Positions 9,383 to 17,930 of a DNA stretch of 64,000 nt are shown here, piece after piece. The position numbers and the translations under genes were made by a program. Within the stretch, counting starts at the first letter, position 1; each line of letters begins with the position of its first letter. The notes beneath the pieces were generated by a model. It searched no databases. It was not told the origin of the DNA and saw only the letters and a program-made list of their open reading frames with translations. This DNA is from JAPPLB01 sp965208945 (lineage in GTDB: Bacteria; Acidobacteriota; Terriglobia; Bryobacterales; UBA6623): contig OZ242366.1 in the NCBI GenBank assembly GCA_965208945.1, positions 1,302,001 through 1,366,000 on the forward strand. The letters run 5' to 3'.

Positions 9383-10437
9383 GCGCGTTCCTTCTCCTTG
9401 AGCGAATCGACGACTCGAAACAACAAGTCGGGTCCGCCGAAGCCGCCCGATTTCGTCACGACGGTCGTTCCGTCCGCGAGCCCCCCTTCCAGCCGCCCCC
9501 AAGGAATTCCCGGCAGGACTTCGCCGCCAAGGTGAATGGCATCCGCCGCCAGTGCGCCGCAAAGCAAGCGAGCCGTATCTCCGCCGCTCAGCACCAAAGC
9601 TCCCACCATACCGCGCCGGAAGGCCTCGGCGGCGGGCCGCACGGCGTTCTCATCGAACGCCTCCACTGGCACCCGAAGCAGGACAAGCTCGGCGGCGCCG
9701 ACGAATAGCCCCTTCTCCTCCAGGTAGGCAAGTTGAGCCATCGTCGAGGGATGCAGCGAACCGATCACCAGCCAGATCGGCAAAGGAGACCTCGGGATCC
9801 CTGCCCGCAACAAAGAACCGGACCCTCCATCCGAAGCGGGTTTGCCGCACCGTCGGGACAATGTCCTCGCCGCCGGGCCTGCCAGACCGCCCGATCCCAC
9901 CAACAGCGGAACCGGATCCCGAGCCAACGCGGCTTCCGCGATCGCCGTGAGATCTTCGTCCGTCTCGGCGTCTTCAACCGAAACGGTCGCTTGCGAAAGG
10001 AACATCGTTTCCAGATCCGGTCCGTAATCCGGCTGCTTCCCGAAGACGCGCAATGCACCCTGCCGAACCGTCCGCCCCATCGCAGGAAACGCGGGAGTCA
10101 ATACCGCCGAGCCGAAACCGCAGGCGTTCATCACCGCTGCCACTTCGGCTTCGATGTTCCCCCGCAAAACCGAATCGATCTTCTTGAAGAGAACGGAGAT
10201 ATTGCGTTCTCCCATCCATCGGCAGGCGGCAGCGGCTTTTTCCGCCGCCTCGTCGTCCGCGTCGTCCCGGCTTTCGGTGGAAACGACAGTAAGCTCGGCT
10301 TCCTTTACGACTGCCGGCCACGGCTCCAGCAGCACGCGAGTCTCGAATCCCTGCGCTGCGAACGCCGCACCCGCATCACAGGCCCCGGTCAGATCATCCG
10401 CGATCATCCCCCACCGCCGTTGCGACGCCGTCCCCAT
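9379..10437 (-). CDS. DUF1537 four-carbon acid sugar kinase
   Basis: A 352-residue kinase of the DUF1537 (OtnK/DtnK) family. It phosphorylates acid sugars such as D-threonate or D-erythronate. The N-terminal domain has GMIADDLTGACDAG, the family signature for substrate binding. The C-terminal nucleotide-binding domain has VIGSLHPSTMAQL, VLSGGDTARLL and the ending TVVTKSGGFGGPD. The start at 10437 is preceded by GGAG with 9-base spacing; an upstream in-frame start at 10485 lacks this. It is translationally coupled to the PdxA2-like gene, forming a two-gene pathway for phosphorylation followed by oxidative decarboxylation. The gene downstream of its promoter region runs divergently. Confidence 0.88.
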   Translation of the reverse strand: MGTASQRRWGMIADDLTGACDAGAAFAAQGFETRVLLEPWPAVVKEAELTVVSTESRDDADDEAAEKAAAACRWMGERNISVLFKKIDSVLRGNIEAEVAAVMNACGFGSAVLTPAFPAMGRTVRQGALRVFGKQPDYGPDLETMFLSQATVSVEDAETDEDLTAIAEAALARDPVPLLVGSGGLAGPAARTLSRRCGKPASDGGSGSLLRAGIPRSPLPIWLVIGSLHPSTMAQLAYLEEKGLFVGAAELVLLRVPVEAFDENAVRPAAEAFRRGMVGALVLSGGDTARLLCGALAADAIHLGGEVLPGIPWGRLEGGLADGTTVVTKSGGFGGPDLLFRVVDSLKEKERA

Positions 10438-10632
10438 CCCACCGATCTCCAGGTTCCCCACTCTAACAGCGTGCCCGAAAACCACAGGACGTGTTACGGC
10501 TCTGCGGTGTTCAAGAATTTTCCGGCAGCATCTGAAATCGCTGACTGCCGGCTCTTCCGTTCACTCCTTCTCGGTGAGCAACCCGCCGCATGTACAATGA
10601 AACACTTCGTTTTTCAAGCAGGAGGTATCCCC

Positions 10633-12519
10633 ATGCCCCGTTCCGTCCCTCAAACCGCCCTGATTGCGGCCATGGCGCTTTGCCTGGGAGCATCGCTCCC
10701 CGCCAAGGACCTCACCATTGTCGTCGACAACCCCATGGCGCCGCCGGCATGGGCGCTGATGGAGCGCCAACTGCTGGACGCCAACTCGGAAGCCATCGAG
10801 ATCTTCGCCGACAAGTACATTGACGAGCGCGGCTACCTCTTGCACACCATTCGCTGGGGCTCGCTTGACGGCCCCGACGATGCCATCGAGACCTACTACA
10901 ACTGGACTCTCCTCCACGCCCTGGGTGGACGCGACAAGGTTCTCGACATCTACAAAAAAGGTCTCGAAGGCCACCTGTTGCAGTACAAGGAACTCCGCAC
11001 TACGAAGACCAAGATCGCCGAGCACGGCGCGTACCACAACGAGTTCATCACGATGTCCGACTTCTTTCACACCGGAGAAGGCATCCGCGGCTTCACGTTG
11101 ATGGGCTTGTCAGACCCGCTTGATGAGAAGTTCCGCATTCGCACGAAGCGCTTTGCCGGCCTGTACATGAACGAGGATCCGTCCGCGCCGAACTACGACC
11201 CGAAGCACAAGATCATCCGCTCGATCTGGAACGGCAGCAAGGGGCCGATGATGCACAAGGCCACCGTGTACGACTGGGTCGGAGACCCCGTGCCGGGGAT
11301 GTTCCATATCTTGCACAGCCCGCAGCGCCGCAACGAGATGCTCGACCTCATGTCGGTCTACGACAAGATGCTGGCTCACTGCACCGAGTACGTTGACAGC
11401 GTCGGAGACAGTTGGTTGAACATGGGCACGGCGATCCTGGGTCTGAACGCCTACATGCTTGACCACGAGAACAAGTACCGCGATTGGGTGCTCGAATACA
11501 TGGATGCTTGGCTCGATCGCACCAGGCAGACGGGCGGCATGATCCCGTCCACTGTCGGGCTCGACGGAGTGCCGGGCTCCAACTTCAACGGTCAATGGTG
11601 GAAAAGCACCTACGGCTGGAACTTCACCATTTTCGACGGTGAAATCGAGCAGATCGCCCATCGCAACTACTTCCCGGTGGGGCCCTGGCCGGGTTTCAGC
11701 ACAGCCTACCTTCTGACGGGCGACAAGAAGTACATCGATGCTCTTCGCACGCAGATGGACAAGTTCTACGAGCACGCGCGCGTCGAGAACGGCCGGACAC
11801 TCATCCCGCAAATGTACGGCGACCCCAAGGGCTACAAGTACAAGGGAGATGCCGAGTGGTACCTGTGGGAGCCGAGGCTGCACCATGATCGGCTGACCGA
11901 AATCTACCTTTGGTCGATGGACCGCCAGGACCTGGAGCGGATTCCCAAGGAGGGCTGGATCGGCTTCCTGGAAGGCAACAATCCCGGCCATCCGGAGAAA
12001 GCGCTGCAGGGAGCCTTCGACCGGCTGCGCGATAATCTGCACCAGATTCGCACCGACCCGACGTCACCCGACACCCGCTTGGCCGATTGGCTCCTGGGAT
12101 TCAGTCCGGCGCAAACCGACGTTCTCACCCAACTCATGCTCGGCGGCTATTTTTCGAACGGCAAACTCTGGACCCTGCACAGCCGGCTGCGCTACTTCGA
12201 CCCCGACGAACGGCGCTCCGGTCCCCCCAAGGACGTGGCGGCGCTCGTGGACAAGCTCACCGCCGATTCCGTCGCGGTCACGCTGGTGAACACCAGCCAG
12301 GCCCACACCCGCACCGTGATGGTGCAGGCCGGCGGCTACGGCGAGCATCAGTTCAACAGCGTGACGGTCGGCGGCGAGACGACTCCCATCGATCACGCCT
12401 ATGTCACCGTTCGCCTCGAACCCGGCGCCGGCGAACGCCTCGAGTTCAAGATGCAGCGCTACGTCAACCAGCCGACTCTGGCTCAACCCTGGGACCGCGG
12501 CTGGATGGTCAAGAACTAG
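10633..12519 (+). CDS. Large exported protein of unknown function
   Basis: A 628-residue protein with a signal peptide (residues 1-24, ending SLPAKD). The start at 10633 is set by an AGGAGG site 9 bases upstream; the frame is open far upstream but antisense to the kinase. The sequence is rich in Trp, Tyr and His and in helical segments (YYNWTLLHALGG, SVGDSWLNMGTAILGLNAYM, YRDWVLEYMDAWLDRT, FSTAYLLTGDKKYIDALRTQ). This pattern recalls alpha/alpha-barrel enzymes acting on uronates or polysaccharides, followed by a C-terminal beta domain (about residues 530-628). I do not recognise the family. It lies divergent to the DUF1537/PdxA2 operon, so a carbohydrate-linked role is a guess only. Confidence 0.75.
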   Translation: MPRSVPQTALIAAMALCLGASLPAKDLTIVVDNPMAPPAWALMERQLLDANSEAIEIFADKYIDERGYLLHTIRWGSLDGPDDAIETYYNWTLLHALGGRDKVLDIYKKGLEGHLLQYKELRTTKTKIAEHGAYHNEFITMSDFFHTGEGIRGFTLMGLSDPLDEKFRIRTKRFAGLYMNEDPSAPNYDPKHKIIRSIWNGSKGPMMHKATVYDWVGDPVPGMFHILHSPQRRNEMLDLMSVYDKMLAHCTEYVDSVGDSWLNMGTAILGLNAYMLDHENKYRDWVLEYMDAWLDRTRQTGGMIPSTVGLDGVPGSNFNGQWWKSTYGWNFTIFDGEIEQIAHRNYFPVGPWPGFSTAYLLTGDKKYIDALRTQMDKFYEHARVENGRTLIPQMYGDPKGYKYKGDAEWYLWEPRLHHDRLTEIYLWSMDRQDLERIPKEGWIGFLEGNNPGHPEKALQGAFDRLRDNLHQIRTDPTSPDTRLADWLLGFSPAQTDVLTQLMLGGYFSNGKLWTLHSRLRYFDPDERRSGPPKDVAALVDKLTADSVAVTLVNTSQAHTRTVMVQAGGYGEHQFNSVTVGGETTPIDHAYVTVRLEPGAGERLEFKMQRYVNQPTLAQPWDRGWMVKN

Positions 12520-12803
12520 CGAGGCTCCGTCTCAGTCCGGCAAGCAGGGCAACGGATCGCCGCGTCAACTTGACTCGAATGTGAACCTTGGCAGCGAAGA
12601 AAAAAACCAGACGGCGGGACTGAATCGCCGGCGGGTGTCCGTTCATTCACCGTCACGTTCAACGAGTAGACGACGGACTCCAGTGAGACTCCCGCAAACG
12701 CAATCACCGCTCCTGCCCCTGCTCCAGCCCGGTTCCGTAAACCTCTCTTTTTAGGTGCACAACCCCTGCGCTCAGTGAGATCATTGTGGGCGAGAGGTGA
12801 CCA

Positions 12804-13127
12804 GTGGCGGCTCGATGCCCGGTATGCGAACACGCGTTAGACAGTCGGAGTATCTGGAGCAGTTGGAGAGAGATGCGTGATCGCACACTGGACTGCCCGC
12901 ATTGTGGACAGGTGCTGGAGCTAACGTCGAGGAGTAAAATTCTCATCGGTGTTGCGAATGCCGGAATCTGGATCGCCTTGATTCCTCCAGGGCAAATACT
13001 ACTTGCGCACGGCATGAGCAAGATGTGGTTTATCCCGCTATACTGCGCCGCGATCTACCTGTTGTTAGGGTTCTTGTATTTGATACTTGGGAGATACAAG
13101 AAGTCCACCACCTTGTCGATTCGATGA
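12804..13127 (+). CDS. Small zinc-ribbon membrane protein
   Basis: A 107-residue protein starting with GTG after a GAGAGGTGA ribosome site. Residues 5-35 hold two CxxC pairs (CPVC and CPHC), a zinc-ribbon arrangement. They are followed by two hydrophobic segments (about residues 45-70 and 74-95), probably membrane helices, and a basic tail. No function is known to me; such proteins are common in Acidobacteria and Proteobacteria. Base composition here is lower in GC than the neighbours. The 284 bases before it hold no recognisable gene. Confidence 0.6.
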   Translation: MAARCPVCEHALDSRSIWSSWREMRDRTLDCPHCGQVLELTSRSKILIGVANAGIWIALIPPGQILLAHGMSKMWFIPLYCAAIYLLLGFLYLILGRYKKSTTLSIR

Positions 13128-13270
13128 CGAGGGTCGCCATCCGACCGAAGCTCGAACGAGCTCATAGCACCTGCCGACGCCTGAGCTTTTCAAAGCTGCC
13201 GTACCATGGTTGCTCTCTTGCTCCTGCGGGTGCGGTATTCTCTTGAACGAAATCATCGGGGAGGGTTGGA

Positions 13271-14263
13271 ATGATGAAGCGATGGTTAGGCCTGGGTTTG
13301 CTGTGCGGGCTGCTCGCGCCTCTGGCTGCTCAACAGGGTTGGTATCCCCATGAAGGCGGCCTTCTCAAGTACCGGGTGAATATCCGGTTCGGTGAAGAAC
13401 CCGATACGATGCCAGCCGGCTGGAAGTTCGGGCGTGTTTCGGCGGTTGCGACGGATAACGACGGGTTTGTCTACGTCTTTCACCGCGGCGACAAGGCCGA
13501 CCCGATCGTGGTCTTCGATGCCGAGGGGAATTACGTTCGCTCTTGGGGCCGCGGGATGTTCGGCACGCCGCACGGCTTGCGCATCGACAGTAACCAGCAT
13601 GTCTGGACGACGGATGTTCAGCATCACACCGTCATGAAGTTCACTCGTGAAGGCGAATGGCGGCGGACCATCGGCAACCAGGGCAAGCCCGGGCTGGACG
13701 AGTACAGCTTCAACCGTCCCGCCGACCTCGCCTTCGGTCCTGATGGGTCGCTCTACGTCGCGGACGGCTATGGGAACTCGCGCGTCGTCAAATACACCCC
13801 CGAGGGGAAATACGTCACTGCGTGGGGCACGCCGGGAACCGGCAAGAACCAGTTCAATACGGTCCATTCGGTTGCTGTGGATTCAGAGGGCGTCGTCTAC
13901 GTGAGCGACCGGGAGAACAATCGGATTCAGATCTTCACTTCCGACGGCGGATATCTGCGTGAGTGGAATCACCTCGGAGCCACCCAGAACATCTTTGTCA
14001 CTCCCGAAGACGAACTGTGGATCATCACCCACCGCAACAACATCGAAAATCTGACCTACGACACGCTGGCCGGGCGGATCATGAAGATCGACCGGAAGAC
14101 CGGCGAAATCCTGGGAGCCATGGAGAGCCCCGGTCATTGGATCCACAAGACCCACGACGGTCTGATCTTCATCGGAAGCCTTACCGGCAACGTCTTTCGC
14201 TGGTATCCCGGTTGGCTGACCGAAGGGCTCGGTGCGGACGAAGCGCTGCGCCCGGCGAACTGA
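13271..14263 (+). CDS. Exported NHL-repeat propeller, PAL-like
   Basis: A 330-residue protein with signal peptide (LLCGLLAPLAAQQ) after a GGGAGGG ribosome site. It carries about six NHL repeats with the motif GxPxGLxxDxxGxxYVxDxxNxRVxxF. Examples are FGTPHGLRIDSNQHVWTTDV, FNRPADLAFGPDGSLYVADG and VYVSDRENNRIQIF. The arrangement DGYGNSRV plus DRENNRIQIF resembles peptidyl-alpha-hydroxyglycine alpha-amidating lyase-like proteins of bacteria. It is a paralogue of the protein at 41599-42495, sharing YVSDGYGNSRV-type and DRENxRIQIF segments. An extracytoplasmic binding or lyase role is inferred. MITE-A copy 1 begins 70 bases after the stop. Confidence 0.85.
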   Translation: MMKRWLGLGLLCGLLAPLAAQQGWYPHEGGLLKYRVNIRFGEEPDTMPAGWKFGRVSAVATDNDGFVYVFHRGDKADPIVVFDAEGNYVRSWGRGMFGTPHGLRIDSNQHVWTTDVQHHTVMKFTREGEWRRTIGNQGKPGLDEYSFNRPADLAFGPDGSLYVADGYGNSRVVKYTPEGKYVTAWGTPGTGKNQFNTVHSVAVDSEGVVYVSDRENNRIQIFTSDGGYLREWNHLGATQNIFVTPEDELWIITHRNNIENLTYDTLAGRIMKIDRKTGEILGAMESPGHWIHKTHDGLIFIGSLTGNVFRWYPGWLTEGLGADEALRPAN

Positions 14264-14332
14264 GTTCAACGAAGGCCTGTCCCTCTCCCGGCGGCGCACC
14301 CGGCTCTGGCACAAGCGGAGGCCCCGGGAAAC

Positions 14333-14540
14333 CTAGCCTGCATTTCTCACCACGCGGCGAGGCGAAGTGAGTGAGAGGGCCGTCAGGACTAGGCGCAAGC
14401 CGGGCGGAGAAAAAAGGCGCGAGCCGCTTGGCGCGCGCAGGCGTACTTGACAGTACGTTGAGCACGGCAAGCAAGCGCAACGAAGTCCTGGCGGCCATAT
14501 GGCGTGCTTCGGCTGTCGGGTGGTGAGAAATGCAGGCTAG
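14333..14540. repeat. MITE-A copy 1, complete
   Basis: A complete copy of the dispersed repeat called MITE-A here. The ends are perfect inverted repeats (CCTGCATTTCTCACCAC and its complement), and a CTAG tetranucleotide lies on both sides as a probable target duplication. The interior holds the conserved left arm (GAGAGGGCCGTCAGG), a pair of direct GGCGCRAGCC repeats around a purine-rich stretch, a GTAC-centred small hairpin and the right arm (GTGCTTCGRCYGTCGGG). No reading frame inside is credible. The right CTAG is also the left target site of the adjacent IS1182-family element. Confidence 0.88.
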
Positions 14541-16136
14541 GAGTCTGTCCCACAGGAATCAGAGCTGTCGTTGGGCACGATGGGATCATTGACGACGGCA
14601 CTGTGCGTGAATTCGGTGGCGACCCCAGTCTACATTCCGGGTCAGATTTACGGCTGATAGCTATACCGAGCTTGCTGGCTGTTGCTGGGAGCCTGGTGTT
14701 GGGCTCGGCATGCTACCCCACCGTCGCCAGCGGCACCATCCCGGCCATCCGGCGCAGGTTCAATGCCAGCGTCACCAAACTCCATTCGCCTTGGACTTTA
14801 CGCAGCCCTCGCAGCGAGAATTGCCGGAACCCCAACCTCGCTTTCAACCATCCGAAGACCGGCTCCACCAGCCCTTTGCGGCGCGCGTAGTGCTGCTGGC
14901 CACGCGGCTCGGCCAAGCGCCTCCGCATGCGCGCCGTCGCTGCTCCGACAATCTTCGGCTGCTCCGACCGGCTCGCCCGTCCCTCTCGCCCCAGCGCCAC
15001 CAAGCCCTCGACCTGCCGCCCTTCCAACCCCGCAAAGTTCTCCTCACTGCGATACCCCGCATCCGCCAGTACCCGCTGCGGCTTGCTCCCCGTGTTCCGC
15101 TCCACCTCATCGACCAGCTCCAGCAGCACCCCGTTGTCGGCCGCGTTCTGGCCCACCTGCTGCGCCACGATCAACTGACGGCCTTCTTCCACCACCGCTT
15201 GCGCGTTGTAGCACTGCTCGAACCCCTGCTGCAGTTTCATGATCCGGCTCTCCGGGTCGGTGAAATTGCGCTGCTTCTTCGGGGGCGGCTCGCCATACTC
15301 CCGCTGGTATTTCGACACCCCGCCCTGAGACCGCTTCCCCGAGGCCACCTTGCCGTCCCCCGCTCGCCGTCCCCGCGCCTGGTCCTGCCCCGCTTGCTCG
15401 GCCTCCAGCGCCCGCTTCGCCTCCCGGATCTTCGCCAGCCGTTGCTCCCGCCGCCGTAACTCCTCCGGCAACTCGTCCCCGCTGTGCTCCGCTCCGTACA
15501 ACTCATCCTCGGCCAAGTCGATCTGTTGCGCCCGCTCCAGCAACGCCCGCACCTCTTGCTCCAGCCGCCGCTCCTCGGCCTGCATCCTCTCGTAACTCAT
15601 CGCCTTGTGCTTGGAGGCGTTGGCCCGTACTTTCGTCCCATCCAACGCCACCGTCCCCAACTTCACCAGGCCCATCCGCCGCGCCAGCCGCACCACCTCC
15701 ACAAACAACTCTCCAAACGTCTCCAGATGCTGCTGCCGGAATCGATTGATGGTCCGAAAATCGGGCCGGTTGCCCGCCGCCAGCACCCGCAGCGCCACAT
15801 CCTCCACCAGCTTCGCCGCGATCCGACGCGACGAAAACACTCCCGTTGCATAGCAGTACACCAGCACCTTCAGCAGCATCGCCGGGTGATACGGCCGATT
15901 GCGCCTCCCATCCCCTTCGTAGCGTTCGTACAACATCCTCAGATCCAGTGCATCGATCGTGTCGGAGATGAAATACGCCAGATGATCTTCCGGCAACCAC
16001 TCCCGCAACGACGGCGGTAACAAATACGGCTGATCCGGTTGATACGGCCGGTAGCTGGTCCCCATCCCTCTAGTTTCGCCCCTCTTGCTCCTTCCTTCTA
16101 CCTGCTGTCCCCCTTTTCTGTGGGACAGACTCCTAG
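14537..16136 (-). mobile_element. IS1182-family insertion sequence with CTAG duplication
   Basis: The element proper is 14541-16132 (1592 bases). Its ends are perfect 15-base inverted repeats (GAGTCTGTCCCACAG and complement). CTAG flanks both ends and reads as a 4-base target duplication. It carries one transposase gene on the minus strand and no passenger. It is inserted exactly at the CTAG that ends MITE-A copy 1; rejoining the flanks gives GCAGG-CTAG-CCTCAG. Intact ends and gene suggest recent, possibly active insertion. Confidence 0.9.
14713..16065 (-). CDS. IS1182-family DDE transposase
   Basis: A 450-residue transposase, full length for the family. The N-terminal DUF772 domain (about residues 10-90) has the typical opening PYLLPPSLREWLPEDHLAYF. 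The DDE catalytic residues fall in TVALDGTKVRANASKH (Asp), RVLADAGYRSEENF (Asp) and KGLVEPVFGWLKARLGFRQF (Glu). The middle holds a charged helical insertion rich in Glu and Arg. The stop lies about 170 bases inside the left inverted repeat. No frameshift or stop is seen, so it is probably functional. Confidence 0.93.
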   Translation of the reverse strand: MGTSYRPYQPDQPYLLPPSLREWLPEDHLAYFISDTIDALDLRMLYERYEGDGRRNRPYHPAMLLKVLVYCYATGVFSSRRIAAKLVEDVALRVLAAGNRPDFRTINRFRQQHLETFGELFVEVVRLARRMGLVKLGTVALDGTKVRANASKHKAMSYERMQAEERRLEQEVRALLERAQQIDLAEDELYGAEHSGDELPEELRRREQRLAKIREAKRALEAEQAGQDQARGRRAGDGKVASGKRSQGGVSKYQREYGEPPPKKQRNFTDPESRIMKLQQGFEQCYNAQAVVEEGRQLIVAQQVGQNAADNGVLLELVDEVERNTGSKPQRVLADAGYRSEENFAGLEGRQVEGLVALGREGRASRSEQPKIVGAATARMRRRLAEPRGQQHYARRKGLVEPVFGWLKARLGFRQFSLRGLRKVQGEWSLVTLALNLRRMAGMVPLATVG

Positions 16137-16189
16137 CCTCAGCTTGGTCGCAGGGGCTGGAAGGAGCCGGGTGCTATCCTGAGTTCGCG

Positions 16190-16738
16190 ATGGGCATCCT
16201 GGAACTTTTCGGTATTGCCGCCAAAGACCCTTGGGAACAACAGCAGCAGGAAAGTGCTTCCGACACCGTTCGTAAAATCACCGACGAGCTGAATCACATG
16301 GACCGCGAACAGGCCAAGTACGTCGCCTCGTTCGCCTACATCCTGGGCCGCGTCGCGCATGCCGACCTCGACATCAGTGTCGAGGAGACCCGTGAGATGG
16401 AGCGCATCGTTCAGGGACTGGGCGGACTCCCGGAAGAACAGGCGATCCTTGTCGTGCAATTGGCGAAAACGCAGGCGCTGCTGTTTGGCAGCACCGAGAA
16501 CTTCGTTGTAACCCAGGAGTTCAACCGCATCGCGAGCCGGCAGCAGAAACTCGCTCTTCTCAACTGTCTCTACGCCGTTTCTTCTTCCGACCAGGCGGTC
16601 TCGACGGCAGAAGACAATGAAATCCGGCGGATCACTCAGGAACTTCGGCTCGATCACGCCGACTTCATCGCGGCCCGCTCGACATACCGGGATTATCTGG
16701 AGGTGTTGAGAAAACCAGTCAAGAGCGCCGGCTCCTAG
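16190..16738 (+). CDS. TerB-family (tellurite resistance-like) protein
   Basis: A 182-residue cytosolic protein. The start at 16190 begins MGILELFG; the frame is open upstream but only inside the IS1182 end. Residues about 45-150 form a TerB-like helical domain, with ASFAYILGRVAHADLDISVEETREMERIV and NCLYAVSSSDQAVSTAEDNEIRRI, two similar acidic helical segments that in this family bind metal. TerB-like domains occur in stress and metal-response proteins, and resistance to tellurite is not implied. Its stop codon TAG is formed by the CTAG end of MITE-B, so the C-terminus may have been shortened or changed by that insertion. It sits between two mobile elements and may have lost its promoter. 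Confidence 0.8.
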   Translation: MGILELFGIAAKDPWEQQQQESASDTVRKITDELNHMDREQAKYVASFAYILGRVAHADLDISVEETREMERIVQGLGGLPEEQAILVVQLAKTQALLFGSTENFVVTQEFNRIASRQQKLALLNCLYAVSSSDQAVSTAEDNEIRRITQELRLDHADFIAARSTYRDYLEVLRKPVKSAGS

Positions 16739-16816
16739 CAGTATCCATGTGTCAAGAGAATGTTTCGTGAGCCGGTTTGCTCGGAGTACAGGGGGCGCGA
16801 GGTAAAGGTGGGCATG

Positions 16817-17764
16817 TCAGGTAGAGGGCTGCGGTCTGGGGGACCAGAGGCGATCCTGCTGGACGAGGACGTTGGCGAGGATGAGGAGCTTCCTCATGAC
16901 GGCGGTGATGGCGACCTTGGCGGGCTTGCGGGCGTCACGCAGCGTCCTGTACTTAGCTGCGAGGTCGGGATTGCAGCGGATGGCGGCCACGGCGGGCATG
17001 TAGAGCAGCTGGCGGACCTTTTCCCTGCCGCCCTGGATGAAGCTGCGTCCTTTCCAAGTTCCGGACTCGCGGGTGACGGGCGCCAGCCCGGCGAGGCTGG
17101 CGGCGCGGGGAGCTGTGAGGGTGCCGAGTTCGGGCATGTGGACGAGGAGTCCTGCGGCGGTGACGTAGGAGACGCCGGGGATCGAGGTCAGGATCTCGAG
17201 CCGGCGCTTGAGGTCCTCGCGGGTGTCGATGATGTTGCGGATCTCGGCTTCAACGCGCTTGAGCTGGCGCTCGATCTGGGCCAGCCGCTGCTGGTTGAGT
17301 CGCTTGGCGACGGGGTGGCGCAAGTGTTTGCCGCGATTGCCGATGGCGGTCCGGTCGCCGAGCAGCGCGTCGCGCACGAGTTGCAGTTCGGCGAGGTCGC
17401 GGTCGCTGTGGGACTTTGCCGCGGTCGGACGCAGGTCGCCGATGGCGTCCGCCATGGTGGCCAGCGTGCGGGCATCGACGGCGTCGGTTTTGGCGCGGCG
17501 TCCCTGCGACCTGGCGAAGCACCGGACCTGGTAGGGATTGATCGCGTACAGCGGAAGTCCGGCCTTCAGCAGCGCCTCCTCGAAGTCGCGGTGCCAAGGT
17601 CCGCTGGGCTCGTAGGCGATGCGCCCGGCCTCAGGGCCGATCCAGGCGATCAGCTTCCGCAACCCGGCCGCGTCATTGGAGAAGCGGGCCGTCCTGCCCG
17701 CGGGCGCGGCGTAGGCGTCGAGGTGGGCTTTCGAGATATCGATCCCGATGGTATGGTGGGTCAT
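16817..17764 (-). CDS. IS110-family RNA-guided recombinase
   Basis: A 315-residue protein. The start at 17764 gives MTHHTIGIDISKAHLD; the sequence GGGAAG lies directly before the ATG. The N-terminal RuvC-like DEDD domain (about residues 5-155) has GIDISKAHLDAY (Asp), RIAYEPSG (Glu) and AKTDAVDARTLATMA (Asp, Asp). The C-terminal Transposase_20 domain has LTSIPGVSYVTAAGLL, AGLAPVTRESGTWKGRSFIQGGREKVRQLL, including the conserved Ser-Gly. Length is normal and there are no stops. Such recombinases work with a bridge RNA encoded at the element end. A long open frame on the opposite strand is an artefact of high GC. Confidence 0.93.
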   Translation of the reverse strand: MTHHTIGIDISKAHLDAYAAPAGRTARFSNDAAGLRKLIAWIGPEAGRIAYEPSGPWHRDFEEALLKAGLPLYAINPYQVRCFARSQGRRAKTDAVDARTLATMADAIGDLRPTAAKSHSDRDLAELQLVRDALLGDRTAIGNRGKHLRHPVAKRLNQQRLAQIERQLKRVEAEIRNIIDTREDLKRRLEILTSIPGVSYVTAAGLLVHMPELGTLTAPRAASLAGLAPVTRESGTWKGRSFIQGGREKVRQLLYMPAVAAIRCNPDLAAKYRTLRDARKPAKVAITAVMRKLLILANVLVQQDRLWSPRPQPST

Positions 17765-17930
17765 CTTCCCTTCTCCTATGCTTGTCATGCGAGCCATGAT
17801 GCTCATGTATCCATTCAGGACGTTGGGAAGGACGGTGGCGGCCACACTGCTAAACGGCCCCGAACGGCCAAGCCCGTGACGGCCCGACCACCGCCCCCCA
17901 TCAGCGCCCCGGCCGGGGCGCTGATGGGCC
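17765..17930 (-). ncRNA. Predicted bridge RNA of IS110 element 2
   Basis: Read on the minus strand from 17930. (1) A 5' hairpin: 17897-17928 is a perfect 16-base inverted repeat. (2) A target loop closed by 17888-17893/17833-17838 (CCACCG with CGGTGG) around a small GGCC/GGCC hairpin; the left guide at 17878-17870 equals the left target flank plus core (plus strand AGCCCGTG), and the right guide at 17852-17847 (plus strand CTGCTA) is complementary to the right flank plus core. (3) A donor loop closed by CTTCCC/GGGAAG (17765-17770/17825-17830) around a GAGC/GCTC hairpin; its guides at 17814-17807 (plus GTATCCAT) and 17786-17781 (plus CTTGTC) match the element's right and left ends. The RNA ends are estimates. 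Confidence 0.8.

Noticed and set aside
9733..10632. N-terminal extension of the exported 628-residue protein by 300 residues
   Set aside because: The extension is antisense to the DUF1537 kinase and lacks a signal peptide; an AGGAGG site and signal peptide define the start at 10633.
12520..12803. Possible small gene or RNA before the zinc-ribbon protein
   Set aside because: No ribosome site with coding-like sequence and no strong structure could be supported.
17897..17928. Perfect palindrome as a transcription terminator
   Set aside because: No T-run follows on either strand, and its position fits the 5' hairpin of the bridge RNA as in the other IS110 element.
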